The notes under the pieces are model-generated. The model saw only the letters and a program-made list of their open reading frames with translations. It was not told the origin of the DNA and ran no database searches. A stretch of 8,845 nucleotides of DNA from JAMOAD01 sp023621955 (GTDB lineage Bacteria > Acidobacteriota > Aminicenantia > JAMOAD01). This document shows positions 1-7,557 of the stretch, piece by piece. The position numbers were made by a program, and so were the translations under genes. Numbering within the stretch: the first letter of the stretch is position 1; each line of letters starts with the position of its first letter. The DNA is taken from assembly GCA_035403085.1 (NCBI GenBank), contig DAONEM010000056.1, forward strand, positions 1-8,845. Reading direction: 5' to 3'.

Positions 1-60
1 CGGACACTCCCTTTAAATTCCCGGTTCTTTCGATCTACAAGGGACACTCCGTTTTCGATC
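1..60. repeat. Two copies of a GGACACTCC-type repeat at the left edge
   Basis: GGACACTCC occurs at 2-10 and again at 42-50. TTTCGATC also occurs twice, at 28-35 and 53-60, so the first 60 bases look like two diverged copies of a short repeat, not a simple tandem. The second copy (35-55) matches 8779-8799 at the other end of the window in 19 of 21 positions and in the same orientation. Repetition is seen directly; membership in a dispersed or mobile-element-derived family is inference, because no transposase is in the window. Confidence 0.5.
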
Positions 61-223
61 CCCGTCTCCTCTCCCATCTCTGCCCGAAGAGCTTTCCCGG
101 GATCTTCCACCGAGCGAAGGAGGGGGCCGACCAAGGTTCTCTGGGCCTCCCTGCGCTTCGGCGGAATCCTCATCCTTTGACTCTCTTCTCTGGAACCTTC
201 CGGACTCTCCGGCGTAAGACTCT

Positions 224-229
224 TATAAC
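224..229 (+). promoter_or_regulatory. Possible -10 element for the Tricorn-type protease gene
   Basis: TATAAC at 224-229 matches five of six bases of the sigma70 -10 consensus and lies 26 bases before the ATG at 256, leaving room for a leader of about 20 bases. No convincing -35 hexamer is found 16-19 bases upstream, so this is only half of a promoter. The ribosome binding site GGAGG at 247-251 follows, with a short 4-base spacer to the ATG. Confidence 0.35.
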
Positions 230-255
230 CCCACAACTCTTGGTTTGGAGGCCCG

Positions 256-3200
256 ATGAAAACAAAGGTTGTCTTTTTCTCCCTGTTGTTGGTGTCCTTT
301 CTCTCCCTCACCGCCCAGGAGACCCGTTTCGTCCAATACCCCGATATCCGGGGCGACCGGTTGGTCTTCACCTACGAGGGTGACCTCTGGACAGCCGGCC
401 TGGACGGCTCTCCCGCCCTTCGAATCACCTCCCACCCCGGGATGGAGTTCTCCCCGAAGTTCTCCCCCGACGGGAAGTGGATCGCCTTCTCCGGAAATTA
501 CGACCAAGGCGTCAACGTCTACCTGATGCCCTCCGGCGGAGGAACCCCCAAGAGGCTGACCTGGCGGGGGTATTGCCAAGTCCTCGGCTGGACTCCCGAT
601 GGGAAGAGGGTTCTCTTCCGCTCGGACTACGAGAACACCTTCCGCCCCACCGAGAGGCTCTACTCCGTCTCCCTGGAGGGAGGCTCCCCGGAGCCCCTGC
701 CTGTCCCCCGAGGCGTGCAGCTCTCAATCTCCGGCGACGGCTCGAAGATGGCCTACAGCCCCAAGGGGATCGAGGAGTACTATTGGAAGAGGTACAAGGG
801 GGGGAGGTACCAGAACATCCTCCTCTACGACTTCCCGTCCAAGAAGTTCACCCCCCTGACCGACTACGTCGGCAAGAACGCCTACCCCATGTGGATCGGA
901 GAGACCGTCTACTTCCTCTCGGACAGGGAGAAAGAGGGAATCACCAACCTCTACACCCTGGATCCCTCCACCAAGGCGACGAAGCAGATCACCCAGTTCA
1001 CGGGGTTCGACGTCCAGATGCCCTCCACCGACGGCCAGCGGATCGTCTTCCTCCAGGCAGGAACCCTCTACGTCATGGAGACCCCCGCCAACACCTACCG
1101 GAAGATCACCGTGAACATTCCTACCGACGGGTGGAAGCTGGCGACCCGAACCATCAACCCCAAGGAGTTCATCCACTCCTTCTCCCCCCTCTGGAAGGGT
1201 GAAGGCGCCCTCTTCGAGGCCAGAGGGGACATCTTCATCGTCGCCAAGGAGAAGAGCGGCGAGGCGAAGAACCTGACCTGCACCCCCGGCATCCGGGAGA
1301 GGTACCCGGTTCTCTCCCCGGACGGGACCACCGTCGCCTACTTCACCGACCGCACCGGAGACTACCAGCTCGCCCTGAGAAGAGTCGACGGCGGCCAAGA
1401 GAGCCTCCTAACCACGGAGATGAAGACCACCCCCTACCACGTGGAGTGGTCGCCGGACGGGAAGAAGCTTCTCTTCGGCACCAAGGAGTTCAACCTCTTC
1501 GTCCTGGACATCATGACCAAGAAGATGACCCTGGTCGCCTCTTCGAGACAGCTCAAGAACGACGAGTTCTACTGGGAGGTCAGCGACTACACCTGGTCGC
1601 CCGACAGCCGCTGGATCGCCTACTCCACGGTCCAGTTCAACAGGAACAACCAAATCTTCCTCTACAGCCTGGAGACGGGAAAGAGCACCCCGGTCACCAC
1701 CGACTTCTACGACTCCCTCAACCCCTCTTTCGACAAGAACGGAGAGTGCCTCTACTTCCTCTCCTACAGAAACTTCGAGACCCAGCTGGACCTCTTCGAG
1801 GACAACCACGTCATCCCCAACCCGGTACAGGTGATGGCCCTTCAACTGCGCAAAGGGGAGAAGGCCTTCACCCCGGATTCCGCCAAGAAACCCTTCCGCA
1901 TCGATCTGGAGGGGCTCAACGACCGGATCTTCCCCCTCCCGGTCCCGGCGGGGAACTATTTCTACCTGAAGGCCGGGAAGGGAACCGTCACCTGGGCCTC
2001 GGTCCCCTCCTACCTGGACGGCGAACAGGAAGAGCTCTTCAAGCCTAAGGGAAGGGAGAAGTGGGACCTCCACATCTACGATACCGCCTCCCAGAGGGAG
2101 AGCGTCCTCTCCGAGAAGATCGCCGACTGGAGGCTTTCCGGAGACGGCGAAAGCCTCCTGGTCCAGAGGGAGAAGGGGTACTACACCAACCCCCTGGGCA
2201 AAAGCTTCGCCCAGAAGGAACCCGGCTCCCCCCTCGACCTGGGAGGCCTGCGCTACACCGTTGTTCCACGAGAGGAGTGGAAGCAAATCTTCGAAGACAC
2301 CTGGCGTTGGTACCGGAACTTCTTCTACGATCCGCAGATGCACGGCAACGACTGGAAGGCCATAGGCGACAAGTTCCGCGCCTGGCTCCCCTCCCTCACC
2401 TCCCGCTCCGACCTCAACTGGCTCCTCTCCCAGATGGTCGGCGAGCTCTGCGTCTCCCACACCTACGTCGGAGGCGGTGACTTCGCCCCCTCCCTCAGGG
2501 TCGACAACCCCGTCTTCACGGGACTCCTGGGCGCCGAAATGGCCGCCGACCCTTCGGGGTACTACAGGTTCAAGAGGCTCTTCGGTCCCACCGAGTACAA
2601 CCGGAACCTCAAGGCGCCCCTGGTCTCCCCGGAGATCGAGTTGAAAGAGGGAGACTACCTGATCGCCATCGACGGACACCCCGTCAAGACCACCGATGAC
2701 CCCTACTCCTTCCTCCAGGTCGTCAAGGGGCAGAAGGTGGTGGTCACCGTCAACTCGAAGCCATCGCCCCTGAACGCCAAGTCCTACACAGTGGAGCCTC
2801 TGAGGAGCGAATCCGAGCTCCGTTACGAGCGTTGGATCGCCGACAACATCGCCAAGGTTCTCAAGGCCAGCGACGGCCGCATCGGATACATGCACATCAC
2901 CGCCATGTCCGACGGGAACATCGCCCAGTTTGACAAGTATTGGCGGGCCTTCCGCTACAAGGACGGGCTGGTCATCGATGTGCGCGGAAACGGCGGCGGC
3001 TGGACCGAGTACTTCATGATCGATAAGCTGGAGCGCAAGATGGTGGCCTACAACTGCCTCAAGGAGATGGAACCCTTCCGTTACCCCGGGAGCGTCAGCA
3101 ACGGCAAGTACGCGGTGCTCTCCAACGAGAGGAACGGCTCCGACGGAGAGGCTTTCGTGGAGCACTTCAAGGCCCGTAAGCTCGGAACCGTCGTCGGTGT

Positions 3201-3474
3201 CCCCTCCTGGGGCGGCCTCGTGGGGATCGTCAACTCCCAGATCACCATGGACAACGGGTTCGTGGAACAGAGCAACAACTCCTTCTACAACAGAGAGGGC
3301 AAATGGCTCGTGGAAAACCACGGTGCCGACCCGGACGTCCTGGTGGAGAACGACCCGGAGTCCGAGCTCGCCGGAGTGGACAAGCAACTGGAAACAGCCA
3401 TCGAACTCCTCAAGAAGCAGATTCAAGAGGACCCCTTCACCTTCCCCGGCAAGCCTCCCTACTCAAAACGTTAA
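256..3474 (+). CDS. Exported Tricorn-type protease (peptidase family S41)
   Basis: A 1,072-residue Tricorn protease homologue, close in length to archaeal Tricorn. Residues 1-21 form a signal peptide: a Lys-containing start, a hydrophobic stretch and a likely cut after Thr-Ala-Gln. The mature protein therefore probably works in the periplasm, unlike cytosolic archaeal Tricorn. Residues of about 25-330 and 330-670 carry repeated 'SPDG..IAY/F' blade motifs of two beta-propellers that admit peptides. A PDZ-like segment lies near 755-840, and the S41 core at about 874-1050 includes VIDVRGNGGG (906-915). Catalytic residues map well to Tricorn: Ser734-His735 (Tricorn 745-746), nucleophile Ser962 in NGSDGE (965) and Glu1020 (1023). 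GGAGG lies 4 bases before the ATG, and the signal peptide confirms this start. The expected role is degradation of oligopeptides; substrates are unknown. The downstream gene has the same strand but is separated by a strong hairpin. Confidence 0.93.
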   Translation: MKTKVVFFSLLLVSFLSLTAQETRFVQYPDIRGDRLVFTYEGDLWTAGLDGSPALRITSHPGMEFSPKFSPDGKWIAFSGNYDQGVNVYLMPSGGGTPKRLTWRGYCQVLGWTPDGKRVLFRSDYENTFRPTERLYSVSLEGGSPEPLPVPRGVQLSISGDGSKMAYSPKGIEEYYWKRYKGGRYQNILLYDFPSKKFTPLTDYVGKNAYPMWIGETVYFLSDREKEGITNLYTLDPSTKATKQITQFTGFDVQMPSTDGQRIVFLQAGTLYVMETPANTYRKITVNIPTDGWKLATRTINPKEFIHSFSPLWKGEGALFEARGDIFIVAKEKSGEAKNLTCTPGIRERYPVLSPDGTTVAYFTDRTGDYQLALRRVDGGQESLLTTEMKTTPYHVEWSPDGKKLLFGTKEFNLFVLDIMTKKMTLVASSRQLKNDEFYWEVSDYTWSPDSRWIAYSTVQFNRNNQIFLYSLETGKSTPVTTDFYDSLNPSFDKNGECLYFLSYRNFETQLDLFEDNHVIPNPVQVMALQLRKGEKAFTPDSAKKPFRIDLEGLNDRIFPLPVPAGNYFYLKAGKGTVTWASVPSYLDGEQEELFKPKGREKWDLHIYDTASQRESVLSEKIADWRLSGDGESLLVQREKGYYTNPLGKSFAQKEPGSPLDLGGLRYTVVPREEWKQIFEDTWRWYRNFFYDPQMHGNDWKAIGDKFRAWLPSLTSRSDLNWLLSQMVGELCVSHTYVGGGDFAPSLRVDNPVFTGLLGAEMAADPSGYYRFKRLFGPTEYNRNLKAPLVSPEIELKEGDYLIAIDGHPVKTTDDPYSFLQVVKGQKVVVTVNSKPSPLNAKSYTVEPLRSESELRYERWIADNIAKVLKASDGRIGYMHITAMSDGNIAQFDKYWRAFRYKDGLVIDVRGNGGGWTEYFMIDKLERKMVAYNCLKEMEPFRYPGSVSNGKYAVLSNERNGSDGEAFVEHFKARKLGTVVGVPSWGGLVGIVNSQITMDNGFVEQSNNSFYNREGKWLVENHGADPDVLVENDPESELAGVDKQLETAIELLKKQIQEDPFTFPGKPPYSKR

Positions 3475-3490
3475 GACCATAGAACAGGGA

Positions 3491-3520
3491 GGGCGGCCGG
3501 TCGTTTCCGACCGGCCGCCC
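3491..3520 (+). terminator. Strong hairpin after the protease gene, probable terminator
   Basis: A perfect 13-bp inverted repeat (3491-3503 with 3508-3520) closes on a 4-base TTTC loop and starts 16 bases after the protease stop codon. The stem is almost pure G/C. The 3' side continues in C/T-rich sequence without a clean T-run, so it is not a textbook intrinsic terminator. It could equally act as a 3'-end stabiliser or partial attenuator before the glycosyltransferase gene. Confidence 0.6.
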
Positions 3521-3575
3521 CCTTCCCTCGCGAAGAGAGTCACCCCACCCAGGTTCAGGAAAACCGTAGCGCGTC

Positions 3576-3589
3576 CCGGCTTCGGCCGG
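3576..3589 (+). other. UUCG-tetraloop hairpin in the leader before the glycosyltransferase gene
   Basis: CCGGC-TTCG-GCCGG forms a perfect 5-bp stem capped by a cUUCGg tetraloop, one of the most stable RNA loops known. It lies 62 bases before the glycosyltransferase ATG, in a leader with no recognisable promoter hexamers. It may simply be a structural element of a read-through transcript. No riboswitch family was recognised. Confidence 0.35.
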
Positions 3590-3651
3590 TTACAGGAACT
3601 TTTCGGGCGGATCAACGTCTGTGAAGGAGAATTCCCTTTCAAGGAGAAGAG

Positions 3652-5217
3652 ATGAACGAAAAGGTCTGCCCGACGTTAAGGGAGAGAGTCTCCGGAGTTC
3701 TGCGTTCGGACGCCATGGTGGTGCTGTTCTTCGCCGCGACGAACCTCCTTCTCCACCTGATCTGCATTGACGGGTACGGCTATTTCCGCGATGAACTCTA
3801 CTACATCTCCTGTAGCAACCACTTGGCCTTCGGATACGTCGACCACCCCGCCTTGGCCATGGTGGTCTTGAGAGGGATCCGCTTCCTCTTCGGCGACTCC
3901 CTCCCGGCCCTTCGGCTCCTGCCCGTCATCAGCGCCTCCTTGTTGGTCGTCGGCACCGGCCTTCTCGCCAAGGAGCTGGGGGGAAAACGTTTTTCCCTGG
4001 CCCTGAGCTGTGCCGCCGCCTCCGGGGTGATAGGGAACCTCTTCCTCTTCCACAACTACAGCATGAACTCCCTGGACCACCTCTTCTGGATGGCCTGCTT
4101 CCTCCTGCTCGTCAAGATTGTCAAGGGCGCAAACCCCAGGCTCTGGCTTCTCTTCGGAACCGTCGCAGGCTTGGGACTACAGAACAAGATCTCCCTGCTC
4201 TTTCTCCTCCTGGGAACGGCGCTCTGCCTCCTCCTTCTCCCCGAGCTCAGGGTTCATCTGAAGAGCCCCATCCTCTGGATCGGCGGTCTCCTGGCGCTTC
4301 TGATCTTTCTCCCCTACATCCTTTGGAACTTCGCCCACCAATGGCCCCTGCTGGAGTTCATGAGGAACGCCGGGGCTAACAAGATCGCCGTTCTCCCGCC
4401 CCTGGTCTTCCTGAGGGAGCAGATTCTCTACAACAACCCCAACACCCTCCTGATCTGGACCGCAGGTCTCGGCTACTTCCTCTTCCATCCCCAGGGGAAG
4501 AGGTTCAGGCTCTTCGGCTTGATCTACTTGCTGACCTACCTGATCTTCAACCTTCAGAACTCCAAGACCTACTACCTGGCCCCGGCCTACCCCGTCCTCT
4601 TCGCCGGAGGCGCCGTCTTCTGGGAGAGGCTCCTTCAGAAGGGGAGGTTAAGAATTTTCCGCCCCCTCATGGTCGGCGCGATTTGGATCTCCACGCTCCT
4701 GCTCTCCCCCCTGGTCCTTCCCCTCCTTCCCGTGGAGAAGTACATCGTCTTCGCCAAGACCCTGGGCTTTCAGCAAGAGCCGAGCGAGAACCACAGGATG
4801 GGCCCCCTGCCCCAGACCTTCGCCGATATGTTCGGATGGAGGGAGACGACCGCCAAGGTTGTCGCGGTCTACCGCTCTCTGCCCGAAGGTGACCGCACCC
4901 GCTGCCTGATCTATGGGGACAACTACGGTGTCGCCGGGGCGCTCGATTTCTTCGGACGAGAGGCGAAGCTGCCGCCGGTCTTCAGCGGCCATAACAACCA
5001 CTACTTCTGGCCCCCTCAGGGGCGGGACGGGGAGGTGATGATCACCGTGGGAGCCGATATGGAGGATCTGAGGGAGATCTTCCGAGAGTTCCGCCAGGTG
5101 GGGAGAACCTACCACCCCTACGCCATGCCCTACGAGAACGACAAGCCTATCTGTCTGGCCCGGGGCCTCAAGATCCCCCTCCAAGAGGTCTTAAAGAGGG
5201 CCAAACACTTCGAATAG
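3652..5217 (+). CDS. Membrane glycosyltransferase, family 39 (ArnT/PMT-like, GT-C fold)
   Basis: A 521-residue polytopic membrane protein. Hydrophobic segments run from about residue 22 to 360, followed by a soluble C-terminal part of about 150 residues. The first extracytoplasmic loop contains FRDELYY with Asp47-Glu48, the acidic pair typical of the catalytic loop in GT-C enzymes, followed by the conserved DHPAL at 64-68. SKTYYLAPAYPVL near residues 304-316 is another family hallmark. GT39 enzymes move a sugar from a polyprenyl-phosphate carrier to protein, lipid A or another envelope acceptor on the outer face of the membrane; donor and acceptor cannot be told from sequence. AAGGAG at 3641-3646, 5 bases before the ATG, supports this start. 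The gene sits 177 bp after the protease gene, behind a strong hairpin, so co-transcription is uncertain. No glycan-synthesis cluster accompanies it. Confidence 0.85.
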   Translation: MNEKVCPTLRERVSGVLRSDAMVVLFFAATNLLLHLICIDGYGYFRDELYYISCSNHLAFGYVDHPALAMVVLRGIRFLFGDSLPALRLLPVISASLLVVGTGLLAKELGGKRFSLALSCAAASGVIGNLFLFHNYSMNSLDHLFWMACFLLLVKIVKGANPRLWLLFGTVAGLGLQNKISLLFLLLGTALCLLLLPELRVHLKSPILWIGGLLALLIFLPYILWNFAHQWPLLEFMRNAGANKIAVLPPLVFLREQILYNNPNTLLIWTAGLGYFLFHPQGKRFRLFGLIYLLTYLIFNLQNSKTYYLAPAYPVLFAGGAVFWERLLQKGRLRIFRPLMVGAIWISTLLLSPLVLPLLPVEKYIVFAKTLGFQQEPSENHRMGPLPQTFADMFGWRETTAKVVAVYRSLPEGDRTRCLIYGDNYGVAGALDFFGREAKLPPVFSGHNNHYFWPPQGRDGEVMITVGADMEDLREIFREFRQVGRTYHPYAMPYENDKPICLARGLKIPLQEVLKRAKHFE

Positions 5218-5261
5218 CGAGCGGGAGAGCCGCTTCTCCGGCAACTGGTACCGGCTGTCAC

Positions 5262-5289
5262 CCTTCCTCCGACGGAGGGGGCCGGAAGG
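5262..5289 (+). terminator. Inverted repeats after the glycosyltransferase gene, weak terminator candidate
   Basis: CCTTCC (5262-5267) can pair with GGAAGG (5284-5289), or the overlapping CCTCC (5266-5270) with GGAGG (5274-5278). Another small stem, GGAGA/TCTCC, lies at 5224-5239. These fall within 75 bases of the stop codon. No T-run follows, so termination here is a guess. Confidence 0.25.
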
Positions 5290-5298
5290 CCGAGAATC

Positions 5299-5392
5299 GA
5301 CAAATTCAACACCCCTGTTTTTTGACGTTTAAATCGATTATGGCTACCAGAAAGCTTTTTGACAAATACCAGGCCTCTGTATTTTGTCGTTT
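5299..5392. promoter_or_regulatory. AT-rich island with an imperfect inverted repeat (operator or terminator candidate)
   Basis: This stretch is far richer in A/T than its surroundings. It contains GACAAATTC at 5299-5307 and GACAAATAC at 5361-5369, with the latter facing GTATTTTGTC at 5379-5388, its inverted repeat with one extra T. As RNA the pair folds into a hairpin followed by GTTTT, which resembles an intrinsic terminator for the glycosyltransferase gene. As DNA it looks like an operator: a perfect -35-like TTGACA (5359-5364) overlaps its left arm. A weak -10 (TATTTT, 5380-5385) lies only 15 bases away. The rest of the 327-bp gap holds no gene. Confidence 0.4.
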
Positions 5393-5482
5393 TCCGCGGC
5401 GCCGGAGTCTTTGCAGGGGAATCTCAAGCTCCTCCCGGTAAGGAGGGCCGGGGTCGGCGGTGCCAGGGGCCTTCGGAGAGGT

Positions 5483-5511
5483 TTGCCAGAGGCTCTTGGG
5501 AGTGCTATCAT
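5483..5511 (+). promoter_or_regulatory. Sigma70-type promoter of the D-Ala-D-Ala dipeptidase gene
   Basis: TTGCCA (5483-5488) and TATCAT (5506-5511) each match five of six consensus bases and are separated by the optimal 17 bases. Transcription would start near 5518, giving a leader of roughly 27 bases before the ATG at 5545 and including the Shine-Dalgarno at 5535-5539. This placement independently supports 5545 as the start, because an upstream in-frame ATG at 5359 would lie ahead of the promoter. Confidence 0.65.
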
Positions 5512-5544
5512 TTTCACAGTCCCAATCCGAGTCCGGAGGTGTCG

Positions 5545-6276
5545 ATGTCTTCCCGCAAATATCGGGGGGCGGCGCTCTCTTTGCCCCTCCTCTTCTCCCT
5601 GCTCCTCTCCCTCTCCTGTACCCATGCCCGAAAGAGCGCTCCCTCCCAGTTCCCCCCACCGGGGCTCCACGTTGTCGTCGACGTCCAGGAGTACAGGGCG
5701 CAGGTTGCGGCGGATCCGGAGATGGAGCTCGTCGACCTTCAGAGGGTCATCCCCGGACTCCCCCTGGACATCCGCTACGCCACGAAGAACAACTTCACCG
5801 GCGAGGTGATCTACACCGAGCCCAAGGCCTACCTTCGCAAACCCGTGGCCGAGGCGCTCAAGGGAGTCGCGGAGTCCCTGGCCAAGAAAAACCTGGGCCT
5901 GAAGATCTACGACGCCTACCGCCCCTACACCGCCACGGTCCGCTTCTACGAGGTTTGCCGGAAGGAGGACCGATCCTTCGTGGCCGACCCCAGGGACGGT
6001 TCCCGCCACAACCGAGGCTGCGCGGTGGACCTGACCCTGGTCGACCTCGGCACGGGGAGGGAGATCCCCATGCCCTCGGACTTCGACGACTTCTCCGCCA
6101 AGGCCCACCCCCTGTACCAAAACCTGCCCCCGGAGGTCCTCGATAACCGAGCCTTCCTCATCGACCTCATGGCCCGGTTCGGCTTCAGAGTCTTCAAGAC
6201 CGAGTGGTGGCACTACGACTTCATCGGTTGGGAGAAGTACCCCCTCATGGACCTCTCCTTCCAACAGCTGAAGTAG
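5545..6276 (+). CDS. D-alanyl-D-alanine dipeptidase (VanX/DdpX type, peptidase M15D), probable lipoprotein
   Basis: A 243-residue zinc peptidase that cleaves D-Ala-D-Ala, a peptidoglycan precursor or turnover product. The motifs are complete: DAYRP with Arg126 (transition-state arginine), SRHNRGCAVD with zinc ligands His155 and Asp162, and EWWH with catalytic Glu220 and zinc ligand His223. The gap from Arg to the first His is 29 residues, shorter than the 45 in VanX (R71 to H116), so it is closer to housekeeping dipeptidases than to resistance VanX. Residues 1-25 look like a lipoprotein signal: Arg/Lys-rich start, Leu-rich core, then Ser-Leu-Ser-Cys25. The -3 position is atypical, so lipidation is probable but not certain. 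The frame stays open upstream to an ATG at 5359, but GGAGG at 5535-5539, the signal peptide and the promoter favour 5545. No vanH, vanA or two-component genes are nearby, so glycopeptide resistance is not indicated. It converges on umuC. Confidence 0.9.
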   Translation: MSSRKYRGAALSLPLLFSLLLSLSCTHARKSAPSQFPPPGLHVVVDVQEYRAQVAADPEMELVDLQRVIPGLPLDIRYATKNNFTGEVIYTEPKAYLRKPVAEALKGVAESLAKKNLGLKIYDAYRPYTATVRFYEVCRKEDRSFVADPRDGSRHNRGCAVDLTLVDLGTGREIPMPSDFDDFSAKAHPLYQNLPPEVLDNRAFLIDLMARFGFRVFKTEWWHYDFIGWEKYPLMDLSFQQLK

Positions 6277-6333
6277 GGAGCCCTCCCGCCCAGGGGGCCA
6301 TCCCTTCCGGCCAGGAGGAGCCGAAATCGCTTA

Positions 6334-6433
6334 NNNNNNNNNNNNNNNNNNNNNNNNNNNNNNNNNNNNNNNNNNNNNNNNNNNNNNNNNNNNNNNNNNN
6401 NNNNNNNNNNNNNNNNNNNNNNNNNNNNNNNNN
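6334..6433. other. Assembly gap (100 Ns)
   Basis: Exactly 100 undetermined bases, the conventional filler for a scaffold gap of unknown size. It lies between the converging dipeptidase gene and umuC and removes the 3' end of umuC together with whatever terminators separate the two genes. True length, and whether both sides are really adjacent, cannot be judged from this sequence. Confidence 0.97.
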
Positions 6434-7557
6434 CTCTCCCTCTCCAGGGCGGCGTTCATCCCGAAGAGCCGAGGAGGAGTCTTGGACTCCTCCACCAGGT
6501 CGGTGAGGATAATCCCCGCCTTCTTTACCTGGGAGAGGTTCTCCGGGTTCAAGCTTTCCAGGAGCCTCCAGGCGGCTCCGATCAGCGTCGGGGTGTAGGA
6601 GCTCGGCCGGGCCAGCGAACAGAAGGCGGTCTGGGAGCGGTAGTCCCCCCGAAAGGGGCTTGTGGTCAGGAAGAGATGGAGCCCCGAGGCCATGGCCCCG
6701 TTCTCCCTGAGTTTGGAGGCCGCGGTGGCGACAAAACACGCCACCGCCTCACGGAGGGCGGAGGGATCAGGAAGGGGGTCGGCGAAACTTCTGGAGGTGG
6801 AGACGCTTCTCCCCTCCATGGGAGCCTCCTCCCCCTGGACACAGGGGATCCCCCTCAGCTCCATGACCGTCCGGAGCCCCGCCAGGCCCAGATGGGCCCG
6901 AACCCATCGGTCGTCGCACTCCCTCAGCTTTTCCCCGTTCAGGATCCCCTGGCCGATGAGGAACTTGGAGAGCTGGCGCCCGATTCCCCAGAGCTCTTCC
7001 ACCCCCGTAGCCTCCAGGGCCGATCGGATCTCCTCTTGGCCGATCAGAATCCGAACCCCCCGGGAGTCCCTCTTGGCCGAACGTCCCGCCACCTTGCAGA
7101 GGGTCTTTGTCGAGGCCACCCCCAAGGAGAGGGGAATCCCCACGTCCCGAAGGACCCGCCTTCTCACTCCCTCCGCCCAACCCTCGGCTTCGGCGGGCCC
7201 CACGGGAACGTCCAGGAAGGCCTCGTCGATGGAGTAGACCTCCATGTGGGGGGTCAGGGAGAAGAGGGTATCCATCATCCGAAGGGACATCTCCCCGTAG
7301 AGGGGATAGTTGGAAGAGAAGACCCTCACGCCCTTGGAGACGATCAGGGGCCGCCACCGGTAGAAGGGCGCCCCCATGGGAATCCCCAGCTTCTTCGCCT
7401 CGTTGGATCGGGAGACGATGCACCCATCGTTGTTGGAGAGGACCACCACGGGAACATCCCTCACTTTGGGCTCAAAGACCCTCTCGCAGGAGACGTAGAA
7501 GTTGTTCCCATCCGCCAGGGCGAAGAGGGGTGAGGCGTCAGAGGGAGTGGATGACAT
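6434..7557 (-). CDS. umuC: DNA polymerase V catalytic subunit UmuC (3' end lost in the gap)
   Basis: Y-family polymerase that, with cleaved UmuD', copies past DNA lesions with low fidelity. There are 374 complete codons before the Ns; UmuC is usually about 420, so roughly 45-50 codons and the stop are missing. The palm motifs are intact: Asp16 in ALADGNNFY and Asp111-Glu112 in YSIDEAFLD, both exactly 10 residues later than E. coli Asp6 and Asp101-Glu102. LSNNDGCIVSRSNEAK (40-55) is the characteristic UmuC finger sequence. Fingers, thumb and little finger follow; near the end TPPRLFG occupies the place where a beta-clamp motif (Q-L-x-L-F in E. coli) is expected, without the Gln. The ATG at 7557 lies 20 bases inside umuD and follows a G-run; an in-frame TTG at 7581 is possible but has no ribosome binding site. 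A TAA at 6333-6331 borders the gap and could be the true stop if the real gap length keeps frame. Confidence 0.93.

Noticed and set aside
1..173. A minus-strand open frame starting with ATG at 173 and running off the left edge (57 codons)
   Set aside because: No convincing ribosome binding site, no recognisable family, the plus strand is also open here (1-180), and the frame runs through the edge repeats. It cannot be decided without sequence to the left.
1408..3426. A 672-codon open frame on the minus strand inside the protease gene, and similar long antisense frames elsewhere
   Set aside because: It is fully antisense to a clearly recognised protein. Long shadow frames are expected where third codon positions are mostly G/C, and the product shows no domain, only Gly/Val/Glu-rich sequence.
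5359..5544. A longer dipeptidase starting at the in-frame ATG at 5359 (305 residues)
   Set aside because: The extra 62 residues carry no family feature and would bury the signal peptide. The promoter at 5483-5511 and GGAGG at 5535-5539 favour the start at 5545.
5545..6276. Glycopeptide resistance gene vanX
   Set aside because: The enzyme class fits, but there is no vanH, vanA, vanR or vanS nearby, the motif spacing differs and the protein appears exported; a cell-wall turnover role is more likely.
6204..6739. Open frames on both strands spanning the run of Ns near the end of the dipeptidase gene
   Set aside because: They exist only because the Ns are read as open codons, and they overlap the dipeptidase or umuC in other frames.
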